From NCBI GenBank assembly GCA_963669155.1, contig OZ022577.1, positions 33,673,850 through 33,737,849 on the forward strand: a DNA stretch of 64,000 nt, given 5' to 3'. Shown piece by piece: positions 42,201 through 54,200 of the stretch. A program made the translations under genes and the position numbers. The notes beneath the pieces are model-generated. The model had not been told where the DNA came from. It searched no databases and saw nothing but the letters and a program-made list of their open reading frames with translations. Each line of letters begins with the position of its first letter. The first letter of the stretch is position 1. Source of the stretch: Arbacia lixula. Lineage: Eukaryota; Echinodermata; Echinoidea; Arbacioida; Arbaciidae.

Positions 42201-45200
42201 CGTTTTCAAGTCCGATACTACCATTCGTAAGCAGCTAGTGCGCCCTAAGGACCCCGCGATACCCGCCAGACTCGATGGCGTTGTCTACAAGATTCCATGC
42301 GGGACTTGTGACAAGGTGTACATCGGGGAAACGGGTAGACCCGTCAGCGAAAGAATGGTAGAGCACCGCAGAGATGTCAAGCATCGACGCATAGATAGTT
42401 CGGCAGTCGCAGAGCATGCTTGGAATGCAGATCACCCTCCCAATTGGGACGCGGTAAGCTGCATAGCGCGGGATAAGCACTGGTACACACGGCGTGTTAA
42501 AGAGGCTATCCAAATCCGCTTACATCCGAATAACATCAATAGGGATAACGGCATTGAGATCCCCGAGGAATGGCTTCCGACCATCCGCCGCCATGCGCCA
42601 CCCGCGACCACCCGTAACTCTCCGCTTGACCGCCTTCCGACGCCCGCTTCTAGCCACAGTAGCAGTTGTGCAGCTACCGCCAGTGTTCGCCCGCCCGCGA
42701 CGCCGCCGCCAACCGAGGGGCTTTCCCCGACGTCCGCTACCCGCCCGGATGTCGCATCGCCCGCGGCTAGTGATTGGTCAAGTGCGCCGACCAATCGCAG
42801 CGCGGCGGTTCCGGCACCTTCGGAACGCAGCTTACGCTATAAAAGACGCGCGCAGCGACTATTGTCCACATTGCCTGATGAAGACTAGCAGTAGCGGTCG
42901 CAACGTCGCAATCTCCAGTTTGCCTTTTCGTGAGACAACAGATTACCACTCAAGAATTAGTATGATAAATACTTCGAAATAAACTTTGAAATGATTATGC
43001 AATTTTAAAGCGTTTTACCTTACTTGTGTGTTGGGCTGTCGGTGTTGTGTGTGTGTGTTTGTTCAATTGATGTGATATATGTGTACATGTACGTGTAATA
43101 AGGGATGTGTGAGTTACTGACCTATGACATGGATGTTACTGATCTTTGACACAACTGGTCACATGACCTGTGTCTAGGGAGTGGAGAGGGAGGACAATAG
43201 TAGGCTTCATTCAAATGCATTGGACTGTACACAGTTCGATTGGTTGCAGTGCAGTGTATACTGACCCTATATACATTGTACAACAAATGGACAGATAAAA
43301 TGATTCTCTGTGGAAAGGGCTGTGTGGTGTGATTTGCTGTGGATTAATTCGATTCCGGGGGTTTTGAACATTGTCTAGTGAATGGGATGGAAGATTGAAG
43401 TGTACTGTGTAAGTTAGGATTTTTGTGTTGTGTTGCCGAGTGGAAGTTCTTGTGTATAGTGTAGTTTCTATTTTGCCAAGTGCAGGTGATGAGATAGTAT
43501 ATCACCCAACTGGTTTTGTATGTGATGTGTGGGGTCATGGGGTATACTTGGTTAGTCACTGTACACATCACATGACAACACTGTGTACATATATCACATG
43601 AGCAGAACAAACAACACACACAGCACCGAACATGTATTTCAAATTCTAATTCTAATTCTTGCTATGTTCATGATGCTTGACTATGATTGAGTGATATCAA
43701 GTTTGAATGCCATGTATATTTGTTCATACAATGTATTTGTTTCTGTATATGTTTGCACTTCAGGAACTGAAGATGGCCTCTCCAGCCGAAAGCTCGTAAT
43801 ATCATTCTAAATTACAGCTACGTCTCACATTCCTAGACCATTTTCTTCACGCCTACATTTTCTGGGAAAACCGATGTCATGTCAGAGTTGAGAATTCCCC
43901 GGGGTACCATTTATGTCATCATAATAGAGAGAGAGAAAGAGAGAGAGAGAGCTGGACCACTAGACAGACAGATGATTTTAGGCAGACAAATACATAAAGA
44001 CAGATAAGAGACAGACATATAGACAGACACACAAATAAATTATAGTACAGACATATTATAGACAAACACATAGACAGAAATGTAGGTCAGATTTATCATG
44101 CTCCTTACAGTTGGGGATGTTGATACCAGCGGGTATCCCTGAGGAGGCAAAGCCCAGGACATCCAGTGAGGTGAAGTCTGGACGCAGGAAGGCGTTCTTC
44201 TCATACTCCTTAGGCCAAGGCAGCTGCGGGAGTAACCTCTCTGCATTCTCCACCAGATTGGCAAACTTGGCACTCATTTCCTTGTTCACCATAGCAACAA
44301 AGCCTAGGAGGATGGGTAAAGGCTTGAACAATTTCATATAACCATCAGTAATACCATATTTAATTTTGGAAAAGGACCTGAAAATGTCAAATCATCCTTC
44401 TTCACTCATATAGAACTTGAAATGTGGTCATGATATGGCATGCCATGGCACAAATATTGGTATCCCTGGTTATATATGTAAATTCAATCTTTAAATATCT
44501 CATCATAAGGTACAAATGCGTTGCATTTTCAAAAAAGCAATCCATAAAACAGGAAAAATATTTTCACTAAAAAAAAGAATAAACAAAGATGAAGATTGGT
44601 CCAATTACACAAAAACATATGTCAGATTAGATGATAATTATCAAATGTTACAAGTTGTGTTTCCTATTCTATTTTTAAACATTTCTTACATTGTTAATAC
44701 ATCTAACCAATTCTATGAGTCTGATAGCTGGGATTCGTGTGCTCTGATTTTCAGTAGCTTATGATATGAACTCACATCCAAAGGGGCAAAAGTAACTCAC
44801 CTTCCCATTCCCCTCTCGCTCCAAATGGATCACGGTATGCCTCAATGAATCCAATATACCTGATATAAAACAAATCATAGCAAGAAGAAATGTAGAATGA
44901 ATCATGTAGCTTCGTTGCTGAGGCATACAAATATAAATTTGGGGACAATTTTCACCCAAGTTTGGCCAAATTCATAAAACTTTCAGGAATTTTACCCCAA
45001 ATGTCATCAGTCTACCTCTATGCACTGGCTCATCTTTTTACCACGGTAAGTTGGAAATGCATTATTGGATTGGCATTTATTGTGTAAAACAAATGCGATT
45101 TTTTGCAAAGTTCATTGACCTTTGACCTCAGGGTTGGCGTCAGAATTGACCCCAATGTAACACACTTTATTGGTTTTAGTAACCACACACAAGTACCAGG

Positions 45201-48200
45201 TTTAAAGCAAATCTACTGAGCGGTGCTCAAGATATTGCATAAATGGATCCGGGATGGATAGACGGACAACCCAAAAACATTATGCCTCAGGGCCACTTCA
45301 TGGCAGACGAATTAAAAAGAAAAAGAATTAACTATGATAATTTTTTACACAATTAGATACACTGTCATCTTTTTTTACATGATAAGTTGACACTTTCATC
45401 ATCAAATCTAATTTGGCTCTCCTTTTCTTCCCATTAACAATATTCTGGGTATGGTAACTCACGTTTCTACAATTGGTCCCTTGTCTTTGATCCAGAACCG
45501 GGAACCGTTCTTGTGCTCCTCAATGGAGCCATTGCTGAAACTCTTAACATAGCAGCCCATCATCTGAGCCTCATTGTCATTGGCTGCAAACTCCTGTTCA
45601 AAAGAAGATAACAACCATGGATTCTTTACGTAGTACGAAGGAGCCTTTGCTGAAACTCTTAACATAGCAGCCCATAATCTGAGCCTCATTGTCATTGGCT
45701 GCAAACTCCTGTTCAAAAGAAGATAACAACCATGGATTCTTTACATAGTACGAAGGAGCCGTTGCTGAAACTCTTAGCATAGCAGCCCATCATCTGTACA
45801 TGTCCATATTGCATCACAATTCTTACAAGCTATGATGGAACATTTTTTTTGCAGAGCAGTGTAGGACTGGGCATCAATGTCACTGGTTGCATGCTCCTGT
45901 TCAGAATAAGATAAGAACCAAATAGTGTTGATGTAAAGATTCATACAAGCAATCACATCAAGCTGCAACTTCCCCCAAAATGTTTTAAATCCACACTATT
46001 AACTTAATTTGATCATAATGATACCACATTGCAAACATTACCCATTATAAAGGATAATGTTTTCTCCAGTTTAAAAGAAGTATTGCTCTTTCAGCAAGCT
46101 ATAAATAAGAGGAAAACCCTTACTGTTGATAGCGGCACAGATGCAGTTTCCCCAAGGATTTTTGGGTCTGCGTTGAGGGCACCACTGTGCTGTTCCCAAG
46201 GTTGATTTTTTTCAGACACTTTTTTGCCATTTTATAGCTCGTGAGCGTCGCAGCGACTGCACAATTGTGTGCATGATTGAATGTGTGCCTTAAGACATTT
46301 CTATAAAAAGAGTCTACCACAAACTGGTCATCACTTAAAATGCAAATTCATGCTAATGAAATTCTTTTGACATCTATTTATGCAAATAATAATGATAATA
46401 TGGGTATTTATACATGCTGTATACCAGAAGTTCCATAGTGTTTACACTCTTCAAATAATACAATGTAAATTAAAAAGGAATACAAAAAGTTTACTGAGAG
46501 AATAGGTATAAGAGTTTCTTTTTAAGTTTTCAACGAGGAACATTCTCTTACGTTACATGGGAGACTGGAGCTGATATACTGATACTTTTGTCACCAAATT
46601 GATAGCACGCTTCTCCAATTTTTCAGGTTTTCATCTGACATTGAACATAGTTTTCGTGCAGGTACACATAAGGAGACCATGTTTTAGAGAGGGCAGGAGC
46701 AGAGTGTGAGAGAATCTTATGCAAAGTTTGAAGCAAATGTGTGTTGAAATGGGAAGCCAATGAATTCTCCAAGTAGTGGAGCAGTATATATTCAATGACG
46801 GATACCAAATATCAGCCTAGCTGCACGGTTTTGAATTGTTTGCAACTTTTTCCTATTGTGTGCTGATAAACCGGTGAATAGTGAATTACAATAGTCTAAT
46901 CTGGATGTTATCAAGGCTCTCTTGCTAGGTAGCTAAATCTAATTCATGCCCGTCAACCAATGAGGTAAAAGGATTATCAAGATAAGGTATATAATGCTGT
47001 TTATTTAACTGTTCCTTACCGCTGCTTTCTGTAGGTTTTCTGTTACTTTAGCCATCAGAGGGCTATAGTCTCCCCTGGTCACACTGAAAGTCGCTCCTTC
47101 AAACTCAAATGACCCAAACTTGACATCACACTCCACATCTGTAAGTCAACAATAGAGAAGGCATCAGATGGAAAGTAAGATATGGTTCATGCTTAGGATT
47201 TCTGTCCATAAACATCAAACCATTAAAAGAATTGACACAGATTGTTTGTGTTATTGTTGCCATATTTTTATTTGGGGGACTCAAATGTCGCTTAAAGTGA
47301 ATTTGCTAAACAGGAGAGTATTCTGTTATCCTACAGTATGCCTCTTCTACCATATTTATCATACTTTCTATCATTACAGGACTTAAGCTTTCTGTTTAAA
47401 ATATTATTATTGTTCCTTTATGGCAAATGCCTTAATCTGAATTATCCCATAACAAATAAAGATCGAGTTGGATATCAAATCAATTTCAAATTATCTACCG
47501 GTAACTTGATAGAAATGAAGTGCATCATATTAGCTCATTCATGAAATAACAGCTAACAGATTGCTTTTATATATAAGATTATTTCTACTGTATATGCATC
47601 AATGAATAAATACTGTAGAATCTAATTTCACATACTAAATAGGTCATAGTGCATACACAGTAAAACCATCAACGAAGGAGACAGGAAATGCAATCATTAT
47701 AGGCAGGTGATTATTTATCCACAGGTTATTTTAACAGTTGTCTAGCCCTCATACAAAAGTCCTGAAACTTGGCAAGGATCAGCAGTTATACCTTTACTAT
47801 AACATATATGAAACCTAACAGCCATAGCTTCAGACACCTTTTCAGGAGAAGTAAGAAACTATTCTTGTTAACATTTGAAACGCCCCATTTTTAAGTGACC
47901 GATCTTCATTCATATACTGTATCGCACCAGTCAGTAAATTGGTTGGTGGGGCTATGCTTGCCTCAACACAACCAATGCACAGAGGCACGATATGCTGCAT
48001 CGCAGACTCAGGTCTATAGGCTTTCTGAACAGCTGGGCTTTGGATGACCTGTCCAAAACTCACTCAAAATCTAGCAATCCATATATTTCCTGTTTCCAGT
48101 TGTAATATAGTTAAGTTCTCATACACAATCTTCTTTCATTTTCCATGGTATTTACACAATTGTATTTTTTTTTTGAGCCTCAAAAGGGCTACCCTACCTT

Positions 48201-51200
48201 CAGGACCGATTTCAACGTGGCACCGTCTCAAAATGAATGTCTGATATTCGGACAACATAACAATTAAATTTGCCAGTTTCTTGACCCAGACTCAATGACT
48301 AGCCGACAGGCCTGTACTGCAAACTAACCACTTACCACCCAGTTTGAGGGCACATACAGGGTGAGTCAGAAAAATGTTACACTTTTTAAATTAAGTATTT
48401 TTAAAAGAAAATGTGGGATTCAGAGAAAAGTTCTAGCATGTATGGATAGAGTAAATATTCATTGTCACTAGGTAAATTTTGTTTCAGTGTTGTTGTTATG
48501 GTTGAGTGCACAACAGCCATTGTTTGAAAAGTTTCAAAACCCATTTGCGCCAAGCTTATTGTGTAGTGGAATCCAAATCACGCAAGGCATTGTTTAAATT
48601 GGCACAAATGCGTTTTCACCAAGAACCATTATTTTGTTCCTATCCAATAAATTCACAACTGATTCCCCACACATGTGGTATGAAATAAGATTGGAAGAGT
48701 TGCTCTGTCTGACACTGGTACAAGAATTATGATTTATTCTTGTATTTCACATATGAGCATGTAAGAAAGTGTAACATTTTTTCTGACTCACCCTGTAGTT
48801 TAGTTAGTGCATCTAAATCATTGAAACTTATTTCCAAATGTTTGAACAGACTGGCATGATAGGTCTGGCCTCATCTCTCAGGCTCATGTTTTGTGACGGC
48901 GTCACACTTGAGCCTGCGCCAATAGTATACATCCTAGACCACGTACCTGCAGCAGTAGCAACAGCCGAGGCTAGTCTGATCTCATAAGCCACCTTCTTGT
49001 TGTCGTCAACTGTTTTCATCAACCGAGTGTTGTAGGGACTGATGTTCTAAGATGTGAGAAAATACAATAAAGCATGATTAAATTCATTACCTAATAATGA
49101 TGAATGCTGATTGCATGCAGAAGGTTTATATAATATAGGAACATACTATGAATCTTATTTATCATATGATTTGGGAGAGTTTAATGTTTTTTTGATAAAA
49201 ATACAAACTTATCAAGTAAATATTATGCATACTAAGTGAACTCCAATATCTTATTGTCACCTGTAATCACCAGCCTTAAAATAGACATATTTTATGCATT
49301 GATTTCAAATATGTTCATACTGCATTTCAAGTCAATGCAAAGTTTATTATGTGTTTATCACATCTAACCTCTAACCTATTAATCTAAACAAAACACGGAA
49401 TTAGCTGATAAAAATTGTATAAATCCTGCTGCCAAAATTGTCGCTGAACACGTCTTGGAATGTTACTAGAATGAGAACGTATAATGATGAGCATTGCGAT
49501 ATCAATCACACCAGGTTAGCATTCACCACTGCAATACAAACACGGTGAAGCTGTATGTTAGAGAAATCCCACAAATCTGCTCTATATTATCTTTTATAAG
49601 ATAATAAACACTGTAGTCCTCGACATGCTTCCAACTTTCAATTCATATATAATTTATATTTTTTGCAATTATTTTCTCTGAATGGCATCTTTAAGTAAGT
49701 CGATCCATACCATTTGTTACATTATTGGAAGAAAAATCTTTAAAAATCATATCTTGGTTTCATTGGATATTTGTGTGATAACTAAGTTTGTCTAGAAAAA
49801 CATGACAGATATTTTTCAAAAATATATCACCTCGCTTGTTGAAATTTTCCTTTTTAAAAACTTTTAGATTATGAATACTGAGGAGATGAACATTATAAAT
49901 ATAAACAAGTTCAAAGAAAATCACCTTTTTGTTTATTATCATTCATTTAGGGTGCATTTTTCATCTTTTTTCTTGGGTAGAATTAAGGTTTCCAAACGCC
50001 TTTCAAGGAGATGATAAACGCAAAGGTGTTTCGATTAAGGGGTTCGGAAAGCCTTTTTCAAACGCACAAATTTGTGCGATCCGGAATGCGCTTGAGCCAG
50101 AAATGCGTTTCTAGAAGCGAGGTAAATGCAAAGCTGTTTGAAAATGACTTTCTACTTCGATGAGCGTGCACCGCATCTGACCTCCTTCCTTGGTCAAACG
50201 GCGCAGTACAGGTGCGCAGTGACAAGGCAAGATTTAGACTGGTCGATATGAGTTGATAAATGCAACATTTTTTTAAACGCGTTCGTAAAGGCCTTTTGAA
50301 ACGCCTTTTGATAGTGGGTATTGAAAAGCATTTCAAATTCTGGAAAGATGATTACACAGTCATTGTTGGAAAGGAAAGACAAGTTTCTTTCACTGGCATA
50401 CAGGCAGCAGGTTGAAAAAATAATGAAATCAGATACATGTACAAGAGATCTGCATGAACTACCTTTTCTGTCATGAATTTCTGCGCAATCTCTGCATCAG
50501 CCATGGTACAGTGGTCGGAGAAGTAAGTAGTAATTCCCTGCAAAGAAGAAAATAAAACAGTATAAAATAATATAATGTTGATAATAATTCAAGTTGGGCT
50601 TATGGGCTTTGAAGCAACACACCTTGCATACATTTTAATATCATTATATATTGAAGACAGTACGTGTAGGCCTATTACTTTTTTGAGAAAAAAGTGCATA
50701 AACATGAATGGAAGGAAAAATCAAGCTGGGCTTATGGGCTTTGAACCAACACACCTTGCATATATTTTAATATCATTATAATATTTTATTTTGAAGACAG
50801 TACATGAAGGCCTATTACTTTTTTAAAAGCAAAGTGCATAAACATGAATGGGGGAAAAAATCAATCCAATATCAGTACAGGAGTCTGCCAAAACTAGAAT
50901 ACCATTTAAAATGACCTAACAATAAACCAATATGTGATGGGATTTTATTTGTTTCTCATTTAGTAGGTAAGTTCTTGAATACCATGTTCTTCTGAAGGGC
51001 TTTAGGCCTAAACATTTTTATCTTTGAAGCCTACAAAGGGGGTAGAAATCAATAATTGTCTGATATGCCTATGGGGCATTTATGTTGTTTATTACACCCA
51101 TGGAGAGGTGTTTTTGCGGAACCAGTAACCAGTAGCAAATAGTTGTTTGTTTTTTCACCAGCAAAAGGGATAGCCTAGAAGGATATTTTTTTCTTCTTAT

Positions 51201-54200
51201 TCCACATTCTTCTTCATTGCATGAAGACCCATAGGTGACAATGCGTTGTTATCGTTCCTTTAAAAAAAAATGTTCTTATCACTCTTCTTCTTCTTCTTTC
51301 ACAAATCTTATTCGTTTTACACACAGTCCTTGTGTCTCCTACATGGGTCCTTTCCTCATGCTCATTTCCTTTCAAATTTTGTAGGCACACTCTCTATCGT
51401 CTTATGAACATGTAGGTCACTCAAGTATGACTGTCTAGGTGTCATTTGTCAGTTTTAATCCATCTTTAATGCCTTTTTAGTTTTTACATCCTTAATATCT
51501 CCATCATCTGAGATGCTACTAACTTCTAACAAACTTCTGTAATGTGTCCATAAACTGTCCAAGAAATGTCCTAGACACTCGAAATCATTATAAGATACAC
51601 CTTAACATTCCATTTTCATACTCTTTCATGTCCGCTTTTGACTTTAGCTTGGGATGACCCCTGCCCAGACTGAAGGACACACTTTACACTGACCTCATTC
51701 CCCAGACCCAGTTGTTGCTCTTTCTTCTCCAGGGAGTACATGGCTGCCTTGCACTGGTCCCACTGCTTCTGTACACCCACTGCATCAGCAGCATAGGCTG
51801 CACTGGCCTGGATGACAGCTTCAAACTTGGTCTATTTACAGAACGATACGGTCAACTGAGTGAAAGGACAGGTTGGGGCAAATGCTACCAAATGTAACCC
51901 ATCATGTTTGTGTTTTCTGCTATCATAAAACAATACAACACTTTTTCTGGCCAATTCCTTTGTTGGAAATAAATATTTTGTGGTCTACAACATTATAATT
52001 TATCATACCTATACTTGTCACTAACTCTGAACTTCTGATGTTACAATTACATTTCTAAATTTTTTAATCAAAATGTGGACCCCTCTGTAATACAGCAAAA
52101 ATGAAATTTTTCAAGACTGTAGAAGGAGATGAACTTAGATGTTTTGGTACGGTAGCTGGGCCTGTTGCATAAAACTTTGCTACCAATGGCAATTTCTATG
52201 GAAATCTTGAATTTCATTGGCTGTCAAGCAATGTTACCATGGTAGTTAGCATTGATGGCAGAGTCGCCATTAATGGTAACTTTTATGCAACTTACAACTA
52301 TAAGTAAATGCAGTAAATAACTAGAAATGCTCGCAGAATAAACCTCAAAAGCAAGTTTGTATAAAATCAGACAAGAAATGTGGCCGATAGATCACATACA
52401 AGTAATGTAACATGGTACCCAATTCGGAACACTGTGGGCGCCATTACCGAATACTTATGTGGCCTACATGTAGAATGACCACCCATACACCTATACAGCA
52501 AGTTTGAATAAAATCCTTTGGGTAATAACAAAGTAATTGAAAAATAAGCATTAATGCAAATTTAGACCTTTCAGATTGACCTTTGGCCCTGTAAAAGGCG
52601 GAACATTGGGGAAAGCATCACCAAAAGTTAAAGGTGTCTAGAAGTGACTATGATACACAAGTTTACAAACCAAATTTGAATGAAATCTGTTGAGAAATGC
52701 GGCCAGTACAGTGCACACAAGCAGACCCAGAAAAATATACTTTTGTGTACAAAGACGGACCATGCGAGGGTGCCACCACTTCGCTTTACCATAATACACC
52801 TTCATACCAAATTTGAAGATGATCTGAAAAGAACTGCAGTCAGTAGAGCGCTCACAATAAAATGTAAATTGTTGTGTAAAAAGACAGAGCAAGCGAGGGC
52901 GCCACCACCAAAAACAATAGGCGTTATCACTTTTACATAATACACCTTCATACCAAATTTGAAGTAGGTTCCGAAAAGAACTGCAGCCACTAGAGCGCTC
53001 ACAAGAAAATATCTGCGGCGGACGCAGCGCCAGCGGTGCGACGAGGCCAAATCCATAGTATCCTTCGAATGAATAAACAAGCCTCACAAATTAAGTTAAG
53101 TCCCTGCGCTGCCAGATCATTCAATGACCCCATAAATAATGTGCGCAGTACATCATTGCTTACCATTTGCAATGGTTAATCTCATTTACTTGTGTCCATT
53201 AAGCACTTTATTATTTCCATTGGGTAAATTCCTCTCATTTTCTATGCTCATATTCATCAAAGGGTCATCACTCTCTAGTTAACCTAAAATACCTCTAGAT
53301 GGTTTTAAGTCAGCTTAGTACAGGAGCTTATTATGCTTTACTTACAAAGTGTCCAATTGCGAGCAAGTATAAAGAGGCAATCTTGCAAGAGCAAGACACT
53401 TTATTCAATGTACTTGTATATTTCATGATGTTGTGGAAGAAAATTGATTTGTGTATGAAATCTTCAGGCCACAAAGGATGCATTTTCAAGCCCCAAATTC
53501 CTAAACAGCAAGTTACCTGAGGTAAGTTCGGCACAAACTTTGTATCGCCAAAGGACTTGTAGTTGGCCAGGTTTGAGTAGAAGGCAGCAGCATAGGTCAC
53601 GACAGACTGTGTGAGGCAGGGAATATATGAAGAGTACATGTAGAGGTGGTACATTTGGTAATAGACAAGAAAAGGATGGAAAGCTTAACTTTGGGTACAG
53701 TCATACAGTTCATCTCTATAATACTTAAATGTCAGGGGTAGTACCGTAGTAGTGATGATAACAATTACCTGATGTAACCATGACAGAACTGTTTTACCAT
53801 TATTGCCAGGTTTGCCTGTTGTTTAATTTCAACAATTTCACCATTTTGTGGTATACGGATATCAAACAAGAAAGGGACCCATGGTCTTGGCACTTGGCAT
53901 AATGGCACTTTTTAGATTACGGGTCCACGGCCACCCAAGTCCGAAAATGCCTACGGTAACCTCAATTGTTCACTGGAGGCAGAACAGTTTCTGTCGAGCT
54001 ACGCAATATGTGGAAAAACAATATACAAGTTTCATCAATTTATCCTCTTTTGATATGTTAAGCTACAAAAAATCACATTATTACATGAATGTCTTGGCAC
54101 TTAGCATAATGGCACTTTTTAGATTACGGGTCCACGGCCAACCAAGTCCGAAAATGCCTACGGTAACCTCAATTGTTCACTGGAGGCAGAACAGTTTCTG

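Larger units (their letters stand above)
39723..42951. mobile_element. Penelope-like element, two inverted arms with 12 bp flanking repeat
   Basis: Two head-to-head partial copies of one EN+ Penelope-like retroelement meet at ~41276-41290. AAGAATTAGTAT occurs at 39711-39722 and 42952-42963 and is a plausible target site duplication. The arms are near-identical inverted repeats from the 3' end (~39760 and ~42945) to ~40990/41306. A 74 bp piece is duplicated at the junction (41130-41203 and 41204-41276), and the junction is a hairpin with 13 bp arms around GTCA. It sits in the DPP3 intron between exons 9 and 10. Neither arm encodes a full reverse transcriptase. Confidence 0.85.

Noticed and set aside
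48506..48688. 60-codon frame inside the TA-flanked MITE as a transposase
   Set aside because: I see no D,D,E/D transposase motif or helix-turn-helix; too short to call.
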